Below are positions 35,058 to 43,600 of a stretch of DNA of 64,000 nucleotides, piece by piece (within the stretch, counting starts at the first letter, position 1; each line of letters opens with the position of its first letter). Made by a program: the position numbers and the translations under genes. The stretch comes from Streptomyces canus (GTDB lineage Bacteria; Actinomycetota; Actinomycetes; Streptomycetales; Streptomycetaceae), in assembly GCF_041435015.1 (NCBI RefSeq), contig NZ_CP107989.1, positions 2,542,001 to 2,606,000 on the forward strand. Direction: 5' to 3'. The notes below the pieces were generated by a model. The model had not been told where the DNA came from. It searched no databases and saw only the letters and a program-made list of their open reading frames with translations.

Positions 35058-35935
35058 CGACCGCTGTCGCACCCAAGCGCCGCCGCCTGATGCCGCGTTG
35101 GCGGGACTACGGCCGCCCCCGCGAGCTCGTCGTCCGCTATCTGCTGCTGCTCCTGGTCCTCGGCCTCACCGTCGGCCCGCTGCTCTGGCAGCTCCTCGCC
35201 TCGCTGAAGAGCACCGGCGAGGACGTCTTCGGCGCGAACGCCACCCTGCTGCCCCACCATCCGACCCTGCGGGCCTACCGGACCATCTTCGACCAGGTGC
35301 CGGTGGGCACGTACATCAGGAACAGCCTGATCGTGGTCGCCCTGTCGGTCACCAGCCAGCTGGTCTTCTCCACCACCGCCGGCTACATGCTCTCCAAGCC
35401 CGGCTGGAAGGGCCGCAAGGCGGTCTGGGTGGTCCTGATCGCCTCGATGATGTTCCCCTTCGAGTCGATCATGGTGTCGCTGTTCCTGAGCATCCGGGAC
35501 ATGGGCCTGGTCGACAACCTGGCCGGCGTGTGGCTGCCCGGGTTCGTCGGCGCCATCAACGTCCTCCTCATGCGCGGCGCGTTCCTCGCGGTCCCGCGCG
35601 AGATCGAGGACTCGGCCATGCTCGACGGCGCGAACGAGTGGCAGCGCTTCCGGCACCTGTATCTGCCGTCCGCGTGGGGCGCGATCCTGGTGGTCGTCAT
35701 CAACACCTTCATCAGCGCCTGGGACGACTTCCTGTGGCCGCTGATCGTGCTGCGCTCCGAGACCAACATGACGCTGACGCTGGGACTTTCCCGCCTGCAG
35801 AGCTCCTCGTTCGGCTACGACCAGCGGATGGTCATGGCCGGCTCGGTGATCTCCGTGATCCCGGTGCTGGTGCTGTTCGTGATCACCCAGCGGTGGTTCT
35901 ACAAGGGTGTCTCGTCAGGGGCCGTCAAGCTGTGA
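35054..35935 (+). CDS. ABC sugar importer, permease subunit 2
   Basis: 293 residues, MalG-type permease. Six transmembrane helices, EAA-like loop EIEDSAMLDGANEWQRFRHL, and the typical C-terminus FVITQRWFYKGVSSGAVKL. ATG start at 35054, inside the stop of permease 1. Its last 37 bases overlap the end of the convergent GH3 gene. Confidence 0.92.
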   Translation: MTTAVAPKRRRLMPRWRDYGRPRELVVRYLLLLLVLGLTVGPLLWQLLASLKSTGEDVFGANATLLPHHPTLRAYRTIFDQVPVGTYIRNSLIVVALSVTSQLVFSTTAGYMLSKPGWKGRKAVWVVLIASMMFPFESIMVSLFLSIRDMGLVDNLAGVWLPGFVGAINVLLMRGAFLAVPREIEDSAMLDGANEWQRFRHLYLPSAWGAILVVVINTFISAWDDFLWPLIVLRSETNMTLTLGLSRLQSSSFGYDQRMVMAGSVISVIPVLVLFVITQRWFYKGVSSGAVKL

Positions 35936-38127
35936 CCCTGCGCGCCGAGCGCCTCCCCGGCTGACGCGGCGACCCTGATCTCGACCGTCCTGGAAGGGGC
36001 GAGCTGCTCGGGGTCCAGGGTCAGCGAGACCGTACGACGCTCACCCGGAGCCAGGCCGACACCCTCGAACGCGCACAGTTCGAGGGTGCGCGGCCAGGTG
36101 GGGGTGAGCAGGCGGCGCAGATAGACCTGGACGACCGAACGCCCGTACCGCTGGCCGGTGTTGGTGACATCGACCTCGACCGTGAGACCCATGGGTCGTG
36201 GCGTGCCGTAGGCGAAACTCGTGTACGACAGCCCGTGCCCGAAGGAGTACCGCGGCTGCGCGCTCTCGTCCACGTATCCGCCGTACTCGGTGTCCTTGTG
36301 GTTGTAGTAAACGGGGAGTTGGGCCGCCGAGCGCGGGACGGAGACCGGCAGTCGGCCCGCCGGCTCCGTGAGTCCGAGCAGGACCCCGGCGATCGCCTCG
36401 CCGCCCCACGGGCCCGGATACCAGGCGGTGAGCAGCGCGTCGGCGGTGTCGGGGACGAGGTGTGGACGGCCCTGGACCAGGACGACCACCGTGGGCGTGC
36501 CGGTCGCGACGACGGCGTCCAGGAGCGCGTACTGGGCCGTGCCGAGCCGCAGTCCGGCCAGGTCGACTCCCTCGCCGCAGGTCATCTCGGACACGGCTTT
36601 GCGCGCGGCCCCGTTGGCGTCGAACTCGGTCTCGGGAGTACGGGCGCTGCTGCCGCCCAGCACCAGGACGGCCAGGTCGGACGCGGCGGCCTGGGCGATG
36701 GCCTCGGGGATCCCGGAGAGGTCGTCGCCGGTGAGGGCGCAGCCGGGGGCGTGGCGGATCTCCAGGCCGGGCGGGGCGAGGCGGCGCAGGGCGTCGAGGA
36801 CGCTGCTGCCGGTGCCGGGGCGCTGCGGGGCGGTGTAGTCGCCCAACTGGTGTGCGGTGGTGGCGGCCTGGGGCCCGAGAACGGCGATCCGTGAGACATG
36901 CGCGCCGACGGGCAGCACGCCGTCGTTGCGCAGCAGGGTGACGGCCGCCCGCGCGGCCTCCCTGCTGATCGCCGCACCGCCGGCCGGCGGGCGGGCCGTC
37001 GCGTCCTGCTGTTCGAAGAGGCCCAGCCGGAACTTGAGCCGCAGCACGCGGGCGACGGCGGTGTCGAGGGTCTCCTCGCTCACCAGACCACGCTCGACGG
37101 CCTCCTCCAGATGGGTGAAGCCCTCGTCCCAAAGGCTCAGATCCACACCGGAGTCGAGGGCGAGAGCACCCGCGGAGACCTTGTCCCCCGTGATCCGCGC
37201 CAGCCGGTCGACGGCCAGGCCGTCCGCCATGACCAGCCCGTCGAAGCCCCAGTCCTCGCGCAACAGCCCGGTGAGCAGGGCGCGGTTGCCGGAGCAGGGC
37301 ATCCCGTCGACCTCGTTGTATGCGGCCATGACGGCGGCGGCGCCCGCCCGGACACCGGCCCGGGCGGCGGGGAGGTGGATCTCGTGCAGTTCACGCAGGC
37401 CGAGTTCGGACTCGGCGGAGTTGCGGCCACCGACGGTGGCACCCTGGCCGGCGAAGTGCTTGAGGACGACAGGAGCCTTGTCGGCGGCGAAGACGTCGTC
37501 GTCCGGGGCACCCTGCATTCCCCGGACCAGCGCCTCCGTCAGCCGGGCGGCCAGGTACGGGTCCTCGCCGAAGCACTCCTCCGTACGGCCCCAGCGCGGG
37601 TCGCGGACGATGTCCAGCGCCGAGACGAGGGCCACGTGGCCGCCGCGGGCACGGAGTTCGGCGGCGGCGTGCGCGGCGGCGCGCTCGTGGAGGTCGGGGT
37701 CCCAGGTGGCGCCGATCGCCAGGTTGACCGGGAGGACCGTGCCGTCGAGGGCCATGAGGCCGTGCGGGACCTCCTCGACGAAAAGGGCGGGGATGCCGAG
37801 CCGGCTCCGGCCCACGACATGCCGCTGGACCAGCTCGGCGAGGGCGGCTCCGTCCTGCGCGCCGGGTCCGCTCCCGTGATCCACGCCGGACCAGGCGTCG
37901 GCGCGCTGGAGGCCGTACAGGGCACCGAGTCCCTCGAAACGGTCGGTCTCGGCGTGCAGGGCCTCGGTGAGTTCGAAGCCGCCGTCGGAGGTGCGGCGGT
38001 AGGCGTCCCAGCCGTACATGCGCTGGTTGAGCTGGCCGACCTTCTCGCGCAGGGTCATCCGGGACAGGAGGTCACGGACGCGGGCGTCCACGGGTGCGGT
38101 GGGGTCGCGGTAGACGGCATCGCTCAT
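35899..38127 (-). CDS. GH3 beta-glycosidase (beta-glucosidase type)
   Basis: 742 residues. GH3 N-terminal barrel with LKHFAGQGATVGGRN and nucleophile Asp in GLVMADGLAVDRL, the C-terminal GH3 sandwich (LLRNDGVLPVGAHVSRIAVLGPQA) and a fibronectin-like end domain (about 630-735). Two-domain GH3 enzymes of this size are exo-acting beta-glycosidases on gluco- or xylo-configured sugars; the sequence alone does not fix the substrate. No signal peptide, so cytoplasmic. Its ATG overlaps the end of the BadF-type kinase gene by four bases, so the two are one leftward operon from 39182. Downstream it meets the importer permease gene tail to tail. Confidence 0.9.
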   Translation of the reverse strand: MSDAVYRDPTAPVDARVRDLLSRMTLREKVGQLNQRMYGWDAYRRTSDGGFELTEALHAETDRFEGLGALYGLQRADAWSGVDHGSGPGAQDGAALAELVQRHVVGRSRLGIPALFVEEVPHGLMALDGTVLPVNLAIGATWDPDLHERAAAHAAAELRARGGHVALVSALDIVRDPRWGRTEECFGEDPYLAARLTEALVRGMQGAPDDDVFAADKAPVVLKHFAGQGATVGGRNSAESELGLRELHEIHLPAARAGVRAGAAAVMAAYNEVDGMPCSGNRALLTGLLREDWGFDGLVMADGLAVDRLARITGDKVSAGALALDSGVDLSLWDEGFTHLEEAVERGLVSEETLDTAVARVLRLKFRLGLFEQQDATARPPAGGAAISREAARAAVTLLRNDGVLPVGAHVSRIAVLGPQAATTAHQLGDYTAPQRPGTGSSVLDALRRLAPPGLEIRHAPGCALTGDDLSGIPEAIAQAAASDLAVLVLGGSSARTPETEFDANGAARKAVSEMTCGEGVDLAGLRLGTAQYALLDAVVATGTPTVVVLVQGRPHLVPDTADALLTAWYPGPWGGEAIAGVLLGLTEPAGRLPVSVPRSAAQLPVYYNHKDTEYGGYVDESAQPRYSFGHGLSYTSFAYGTPRPMGLTVEVDVTNTGQRYGRSVVQVYLRRLLTPTWPRTLELCAFEGVGLAPGERRTVSLTLDPEQLAPSRTVEIRVAASAGEALGAQGHSLTAPDETPL

Positions 38128-39182
38128 GACGGGTGCGCCAGCCGTGCCAGGGCGACCGCGCCGGGACAGCCGTCGGCCACCCAGTCCAGGCTGAGGCCGT
38201 GGGTGTGGAGCCGTTCGGCCAGCGGGGTCGTGAGCGGACCCCGGGGACCGAGCAGGCCGCCCGTGGCGACGATCCGTTCACCGGGGCGCGGTTCCAGTGC
38301 CCGTACGGTCTCCAGCAGGTGCTCCGCCGCCTCGCTCAGGATCGTCTCGGCCACGGCGTCCTGCTCGGCGGCCGCGTCGGCGACCAGCGGGGCGAAGCGG
38401 GCCAGCCGGATCGGCGGATCGGCCATGACGGCGGGCAGCAGATGGCGGCGGAAGTCCTCACGCCGGGCGGATGACCAGCCGGGGACGCCGGTGGGGTGGG
38501 CGCCGGTACCGCTCGGCAGAGCGGTACCGCCTCGGTCGTACGAAGGGATTGAGCCCTTCGGGAGGACGTCGACCGGCAGGCCGAGGGTGCGGCCGACCCA
38601 GCCGGCGAGGACGGTCGGACGGCCGCGGCCGTCGGCCATGCGCAGGGCCGCGCGGACCGCGCTGCGCCCGATCCAGAAGCCGCTGCCCTCGTCACCGAGG
38701 AGCCAGCCGTCGCCGTCCACCGTGGTCGCGGCGTGACGGTCGGTGATGCGCATGGCGACCGCGCCCGTGCCCGCGACCAGGGCAAGGCCGTCGGAGGGGG
38801 TGCCGGGGGCGGCGGCGAAGGCGGCCTCGATGTCGCTGCAGACGCCCACCCGGCCGATCGGGATGCCGAGGCGGCCCAGGGCCTCGGTGAGGGCCGTGCG
38901 GGCCCTGGAGGTGCCGGGGTCCTCCGCGGAGGCCGCCGTGGCGCCCGCGAAACCGCCGGTCACGGCCACGACCCGGGACCGCGCGCCCTCGGGCACCACC
39001 CGGGCCAGCGCCTCGGCGAGGTGGTCAGTGAGCTGCGGAACCGGCACGGTCATGGCGTTGCCCGGACCGCCGGTGCTCTCGCCCAGCACGCGCCCGTCGT
39101 CGGCGGCGGCGAGGACCGCGCGGGTGCGGGTGCCCCCGGCGTCGAGGCCGACGACCAAATCTTGGTTCAAATCATTACCCAT
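38124..39182 (-). CDS. BadF/BadG/BcrA/BcrD-family kinase, probable N-acetylglucosamine kinase
   Basis: 352 residues of the ASKHA fold. Phosphate-1 loop VVGLDAGGTRTRAV, phosphate-2 VAGTGAVAM, and the GWLLGDEGSGFWIG segment that is typical of GlcNAc kinases of this family. It would make GlcNAc-6-phosphate (or a related amino-sugar phosphate) from sugar freed inside the cell. ATG 39182 is used here; there is no ribosome site, but CATAGT five bases upstream could be the -10 of a leaderless transcript. An internal GTG a few codons on would be the alternative. First gene of the operon with the GH3; divergent from the GH5-like gene. Confidence 0.87.
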   Translation of the reverse strand: MGNDLNQDLVVGLDAGGTRTRAVLAAADDGRVLGESTGGPGNAMTVPVPQLTDHLAEALARVVPEGARSRVVAVTGGFAGATAASAEDPGTSRARTALTEALGRLGIPIGRVGVCSDIEAAFAAAPGTPSDGLALVAGTGAVAMRITDRHAATTVDGDGWLLGDEGSGFWIGRSAVRAALRMADGRGRPTVLAGWVGRTLGLPVDVLPKGSIPSYDRGGTALPSGTGAHPTGVPGWSSARREDFRRHLLPAVMADPPIRLARFAPLVADAAAEQDAVAETILSEAAEHLLETVRALEPRPGERIVATGGLLGPRGPLTTPLAERLHTHGLSLDWVADGCPGAVALARLAHPS

Positions 39183-39208
39183 CGACGACTATGGTGATTG
39201 ATACATTC
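39162..39208. promoter_or_regulatory. Operator-like elements in the divergent kinase / GH5 region
   Basis: TTGGTTCAAATCA (39162-39174) carries the island half-site TGGTTCA; GGTGATTGATACATTC (39193-39208) is a second A+T-rich element. They lie over the first codons of the kinase gene and just upstream of the GH5 leader, so one bound regulator could affect both directions. Confidence 0.45.
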
Positions 39209-40460
39209 GCGCAGGACAAGGGCCCGGCCCGAGGAGGATCCCATTCCCACGCTCCGCTTCGGCGTCAACTACACGCCCCGCCACGGCTGGTTCCACGCCT
39301 GGCACGACTTCGATCCGGGTCGCGCCCGCGAGGATCTGGCCCAGATAGCCGGGCTCGGCCTCGACCACGTCCGGGTCTTCCACCTCTGGCCGCTCCTGCA
39401 GCCCAACCGCACGCTGATCCGCACCGCCGCCGTGGACCAGCTGGCACAGTTGGTCGACCTGGCGGCCGAGGCGGGCCTCGACGTCCTGGTGGACGGCGTG
39501 CAGGGCCATCTGTCGAGCTTCGACTTCTACCCGGAGTGGACCCGCAGCTGGCATCACCGCAACGTCTTCACCGACCCGGAGGCGATCGACGCCCAGGCGG
39601 GCCTGCTCCGCACCCTCGGCCGTGCCCTCACCGGCCGCCCGAACGTCATCGGACTCCAGCTGGGCAACGAGCTCAACAACCTCATCGAGCACAACCCGGC
39701 GACGGTGGCGGAGGTCGACCACTACCTGGACACCCTGCTGGCCGCCGCTCGCGACGGCCTGGGCTCCGAGGGCCTGGTCACCCATTCCGCGTACGACGCG
39801 GCCTGGTACGGCGACGACCACCCCTTCACCCCGGAGGCCTCGGCCCGCAAGGGAGACCTGACCACGGTCCACCCGTGGGTCTTCTCCGGCGGCTGCGCGA
39901 GCCTCTACGGCCCCCGCTCCCCGCAGGTCCTGCACCTCGCCGAATACGGCACGGAACTGGCCAAGGCCTACGCCGAGGACCCGGCCCGCACCGTCTGGGT
40001 CCAGGAAACCGGCGCTCCCGAACCCCACATCCCGGCCGCCGACGCCCCGCACTTCGCCCGCGAGACCATCCTGAACGCGTCGGGTTGCGAGAACCTGTGG
40101 GGCGTGACGTGGTGGTGCTCCCATGACGTGGACCGCTCGCTGGCGGACTTTCCGGAGCTGGAGTACACGCTGGGGTTGTTCGACGCGGAGGGGCGGCCCA
40201 AGCCGATCGCGGAGGCCGTGGCGGCCACGGTGGCGGAACTTCGGGCCAAGCCATTGATCGCGGACCCCCGGGCCACGGCTCTGGTCCTGGACTGCACTCC
40301 GTCCACGCGCTCGATTTCCGGCCCGGGCGGGGTCTACTTCGACGAGTGGATGCGACTGCGCCAGCAGGGCGTCCGCCCAGCAGTGATCCTGGCGGCGCAG
40401 GCAGACGACGAAAGCCACCTGGCGGCGAGGGGCATCGAGGAGCTCATCCGGATCCCGTGA
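39198..40460 (+). CDS. GH5-like (clan GH-A) glycosidase, beta-mannosidase candidate; possible ATT start at 39243
   Basis: The open frame begins at a TTG at 39198, but that codon has no ribosome site. A strong GAGGAGG (39231-39237) lies five bases before an in-frame ATT at 39243, exactly where relatives would begin (PTLRFGVNYTPRHGW), and no ATG or GTG follows for a long way; ATT initiation, or loss of an ATG, is likely. From ATT the protein is 405 residues. It is a TIM-barrel clan GH-A enzyme with acid/base Glu143 in LGNELN and nucleophile Glu255 in VQETGAP. Small GH5 enzymes of this look include beta-mannosidases acting on Man-beta-1,4-GlcNAc. No signal peptide, so it would act on imported sugar. 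Confidence 0.83.
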   Translation: MIHSRRTRARPEEDPIPTLRFGVNYTPRHGWFHAWHDFDPGRAREDLAQIAGLGLDHVRVFHLWPLLQPNRTLIRTAAVDQLAQLVDLAAEAGLDVLVDGVQGHLSSFDFYPEWTRSWHHRNVFTDPEAIDAQAGLLRTLGRALTGRPNVIGLQLGNELNNLIEHNPATVAEVDHYLDTLLAAARDGLGSEGLVTHSAYDAAWYGDDHPFTPEASARKGDLTTVHPWVFSGGCASLYGPRSPQVLHLAEYGTELAKAYAEDPARTVWVQETGAPEPHIPAADAPHFARETILNASGCENLWGVTWWCSHDVDRSLADFPELEYTLGLFDAEGRPKPIAEAVAATVAELRAKPLIADPRATALVLDCTPSTRSISGPGGVYFDEWMRLRQQGVRPAVILAAQADDESHLAARGIEELIRIP

Positions 40461-40473
40461 ACGTGAGGGCGTT

Positions 40474-40522
40474 TAGGGGCGCGGGGAACTGCGCGACCAG
40501 CCCCCACCGGCCCGCAGACGAA
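40474..40522. repeat. Dispersed GC-rich intergenic repeat, copy 3
   Basis: AGGGGCGCGGGGAACTGCGC followed by GACCAGCCCCCACC and CCCGCAGACG. It fills the gap between the convergent GH5-like and NagZ-type genes and abuts the NagZ stop codon. Probable two-way terminator of a family widespread in streptomycetes. Confidence 0.75.
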
Positions 40523-42001
40523 TCACCGCGCTCCCACCAGCACTTCAGCCACCGCCCGCAAATTGACCTTCCCCCGCCCGTAAGAACACAACGCGCCCCC
40601 CTCCGGCAGCCCCGTCGCGACCCGCACCACCCCCGGCCGCCGGGCCACCAGCTCATCCCGCATGCGGGCCTGCCAGGGGTACAGGCCCGCATCGGACGTG
40701 GCCACCACCAGCGGCGCTTCCCCGGCCTCGGCCAGAATCACGTCGACGAGTGCGGAAGGATCAACCGGCTCCCCGGCCACCGCCGTCCCCGTGGCCGTCG
40801 GATCAACCGCGAGCACCGCGGTCAGCAGATCCTCCCCACCCCAGTTCAACGCCGGATGCGGCGTCGGAAACAGGTCCACGACATGCGCCCCGGACACGGC
40901 ACCCGGCGAAACCTGTCCCCGCAGGGCCCGCCGAGCCGCCTCCAGCCCCGCCCCTTCGTCCCATACGGCGACCTCGTCGGCCGGCGTCGCATACCGCTCG
41001 ACCAGCCGCTGAACCCGCCCCGCCGCCTCCCGCACCCGTTCCTCGCCCAGCACCCCGTCCCGCAACGCCTCGAGCACGGCGTCCCGGCACTCCAGAGTCA
41101 CCCCCAGATCCGCCACGGCGACGATGACCTGGTCCGCTCCGGCGGCCAGGGCGATCCGCGCCCCCGCGGCCTCCCCGTACACGTCCGCGATCGACTTCAT
41201 CTCCAGCGCGTCGCTGACCAGCACCCCGTCGAAGTCGAGCTCGTGCCGCAGCAGATCCCCGAGGATGCGCCGGCTGAGCGTGGCCGGCCGGTTGGGGTCC
41301 AGTGCCGGAAAGACGACATGCGCGCTCATCAGCATCGGCACACCCGCGGCGATCGCGGCGCGGAAGGGGCCGAGGTCGAGTTCGTCGTACGGCCGCGGGT
41401 CGACGGCGAGTTCGTGGTGGCTGTCGGTGAGGGTGCCGCCGTGCCCGGGGAAGTGCTTGGCGCAGGAGGCGATGCCTCGCGCCCCGGTGGCCGCGATCCA
41501 GGCGCTCAGGTGCCGGGAGACCAGCTCGGGCCCGGTACCGAAGGCCCGCGTGCGCACGATCGGGTTGTCGGCCTGTCGCTGGATGTCGGCGACAGGGGCG
41601 TAGGAGGCCGTGATGCCCAGCGTGGCCAGATGTCCGGCGAGGGCGTCGGCGCAGCGGGCGGTGAGGTCCGGGTCGTCGACGACGCCGAGGGCGTAGGAGC
41701 CGGGGACCTCCGGGGCGCCCGCCGCGACCAGGTGCCCGATGCCGCCGCCCTCGTTGTCGATGGCGATCAGCAGGTCCGGCCTCAGTGCTCGCAGCGTGTC
41801 GGTGAGCCGGCGCACCTGTTCCGCGTCGCGCACATTGCGGGTGAACAGGATGACTCCGCCGAGACCGCGGTCGATGAGCCGCTTCAGGGTGTCGGGGACG
41901 GCCGTGGTGCCCTCGAACCCGGCGACGAGACAGCGGTGTGCGGCCTCGTCGAGGTCGACGGGCAGGGCGGTGCGGGCAGGCTGGCGCTCGGTGTGGGTCA
42001 C
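40523..42001 (-). CDS. GH3 beta-N-acetylhexosaminidase (NagZ-type)
   Basis: 492 residues from GTG 42001. GH3 barrel with the NagZ catalytic loop KHFPGHGGTLTDSH, whose Asp/His pair serves as acid/base, and nucleophile Asp in GVLVSDALEM; a second domain occupies about 330-492. It would release terminal beta-GlcNAc from cytosolic saccharides or muropeptide-like sugars. The start was chosen because a good promoter (TTGACT, 18-bp spacer, AAGATT) ends six bases before the GTG, giving a leaderless mRNA; ATG 42061 and 42040 would lie upstream of the predicted transcription start. The halogenase gene ends 82 bp upstream on the same strand. Confidence 0.87.
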   Translation of the reverse strand: MTHTERQPARTALPVDLDEAAHRCLVAGFEGTTAVPDTLKRLIDRGLGGVILFTRNVRDAEQVRRLTDTLRALRPDLLIAIDNEGGGIGHLVAAGAPEVPGSYALGVVDDPDLTARCADALAGHLATLGITASYAPVADIQRQADNPIVRTRAFGTGPELVSRHLSAWIAATGARGIASCAKHFPGHGGTLTDSHHELAVDPRPYDELDLGPFRAAIAAGVPMLMSAHVVFPALDPNRPATLSRRILGDLLRHELDFDGVLVSDALEMKSIADVYGEAAGARIALAAGADQVIVAVADLGVTLECRDAVLEALRDGVLGEERVREAAGRVQRLVERYATPADEVAVWDEGAGLEAARRALRGQVSPGAVSGAHVVDLFPTPHPALNWGGEDLLTAVLAVDPTATGTAVAGEPVDPSALVDVILAEAGEAPLVVATSDAGLYPWQARMRDELVARRPGVVRVATGLPEGGALCSYGRGKVNLRAVAEVLVGAR

Positions 42002-42007
42002 CCCCGG

Positions 42008-42062
42008 AATCTTCTGGCTCGTCCAGCCGAAAGTCAACATACCAATGGTTCGGTCATTCATC
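42008..42062 (-). promoter_or_regulatory. Promoter and operator-like element of the NagZ-type gene
   Basis: On the minus strand: TTGACT (42037-42032), 18-bp spacer, AAGATT (42013-42008). Just upstream, read on the plus strand, ACCAATGGTTCGGTCATTC (about 42041-42059) carries the TGGTTC half-site of the island motif. Confidence 0.55.
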
Positions 42063-42083
42063 GCCCGGCTGGGCGGCCGTTCC

Positions 42084-43556
42084 TCAAGCCGTGTCCCAGC
42101 CCAGCCCGTCCGCGGAGGCGACGAGGTGACCCGTGCCCGCCGGACCGGTGTCGTCCAGAGGGCCGCCGTAGAGCGCCTGCTCCTGGAGATCGTTGCCGGT
42201 CCGGAAGGTCTCGCCGACGACCCGCGTGGACAGCAGCGGGTTCACCCGGTCGTCCGTGGTCGCCAACCGGCCCACCGCGCCGTCCAGTTCGGCCGCCGCG
42301 GCACTCCAGTGGTCCCCGAGCCGCTCCGGCCCCAGCACCGCCGAGTCACCCGAGACCAGTCCACCCGCCAGCTCGGCGAAGGCCGCCACCTCGGTGCTGT
42401 CGACCTTCGTGACCTTCTTCGCGGACCAGAAGTAGGACTCGTCGTTGCGCTCCATGTCGTAGAAGGCGATGAGGAACTCGTAGAACACCCCGTACTCACG
42501 CCGGTATCGCGCCTCGAACTCGGCGAAGCCGCGCTCCTCGGGCACACTGCCGTCGAGTGCCGAGTTGACCGCGCGGGCCGCCAGCAGGGCGCCGTAGGTG
42601 GCCAGATGGACACCGGACGACAGCACCGGGTCCACGAAGCAGGCGGCGTCACCCACGAGCGCCATGCCGGGCGTCCAGAAGAACGTCTTCCAGTACGACC
42701 AGTCCTTGCGCACCCGCACCCGGTCGTACGGCGGCTCGGTCGCGGCCGGCACTCCGTCGAGCAGCTCGGCGACCTCCGGGCAGGCCCGGATCATGTCCTG
42801 CCAGGCGGCCCTCGGATCCCGTTGGACGGCGGCGGTGTGCTCGGGCGAGATCACGGCGCCGACGCTGGTCAGGTCGTCGCGCAGCGGGATGTACCAGAGC
42901 CAGCCGGCGTCGAACGCGGCACAGAAGATGTTGCCCCTGTTCGGCTCGGGGAGCCGACGTCCGCCCGCGAAGTACCCGAACACGGCGAGGTTGCGGAAGA
43001 AGTCCGAGTACACCCGCCTCCCGCCCACCCCGGAGTGCACCCGGCTGGTGTTGCCGGACGCGTCGATGACGTAACGGCCGTAGGCGGTACGGGCATTGCC
43101 GTCACCGTCGGTGTACTCGACCCCGCGCACCCGCTCGTCGTCGGCGACGACCCGGCGCACCGTGCTGCCCTCCCGCACCTCGGCGCCGACGCGGGCGGCG
43201 TTGCGCAGCAGGATCTCGTCGAACCGGGAGCGCTCCACCTGGAAGGCGGTCGCCGTGGGTTCGGGCAGCCGGGGCGTCATGGAGAAGGAGAACTGCCACG
43301 GCTTCGGGTCGCGCCCCCAGCGCAGTGTGCCACCGCGCTTGAGCGTGAATCCGGCCTCGGCGACCTCCTCGGCGACACCGAGGATGCCGCACAGGCCGTG
43401 CACGGTCGCCGGCAGCAGCGACTCGCCGATCTGGTACCTCGGGAAGGTCTCCCGCTCCAGCAGCAGCACCCGGTGCCCGCGCATCGCCACGGCGGCCGCG
43501 GCGGTCGAGCCGGCCGGCCCGCCACCGACGACGATCAGGTCGTACTCGGGGTCCAT
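42084..43556 (-). CDS. Flavin-dependent halogenase (carrier-protein-substrate type)
   Basis: 490 residues from ATG 43556 (GGAG upstream). FAD-binding GGGPAG at 11-16, the halogenase signature WLWYIP near residue 220, and WTPGMALVGDAACFVDPVLSSGVHLA near residue 290-320, matching the CndH/PltA/CmlS-like group rather than the tryptophan halogenases. These use FADH2 from a separate reductase to chlorinate or brominate aromatic or acyl groups, often bound to a carrier protein. The gene starts 44 bp after the PKS stop on the same strand, so it is the second gene of a PKS-halogenase operon and the PKS product or its ACP-bound starter is the likely substrate. No flavin reductase gene is adjacent. Confidence 0.87.
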   Translation of the reverse strand: MDPEYDLIVVGGGPAGSTAAAAVAMRGHRVLLLERETFPRYQIGESLLPATVHGLCGILGVAEEVAEAGFTLKRGGTLRWGRDPKPWQFSFSMTPRLPEPTATAFQVERSRFDEILLRNAARVGAEVREGSTVRRVVADDERVRGVEYTDGDGNARTAYGRYVIDASGNTSRVHSGVGGRRVYSDFFRNLAVFGYFAGGRRLPEPNRGNIFCAAFDAGWLWYIPLRDDLTSVGAVISPEHTAAVQRDPRAAWQDMIRACPEVAELLDGVPAATEPPYDRVRVRKDWSYWKTFFWTPGMALVGDAACFVDPVLSSGVHLATYGALLAARAVNSALDGSVPEERGFAEFEARYRREYGVFYEFLIAFYDMERNDESYFWSAKKVTKVDSTEVAAFAELAGGLVSGDSAVLGPERLGDHWSAAAAELDGAVGRLATTDDRVNPLLSTRVVGETFRTGNDLQEQALYGGPLDDTGPAGTGHLVASADGLGWDTA

Positions 43557-43600
43557 CGGGAACTCCAGTTCTCGGTCGGGGGGTTGCACGGATCGTGTGT

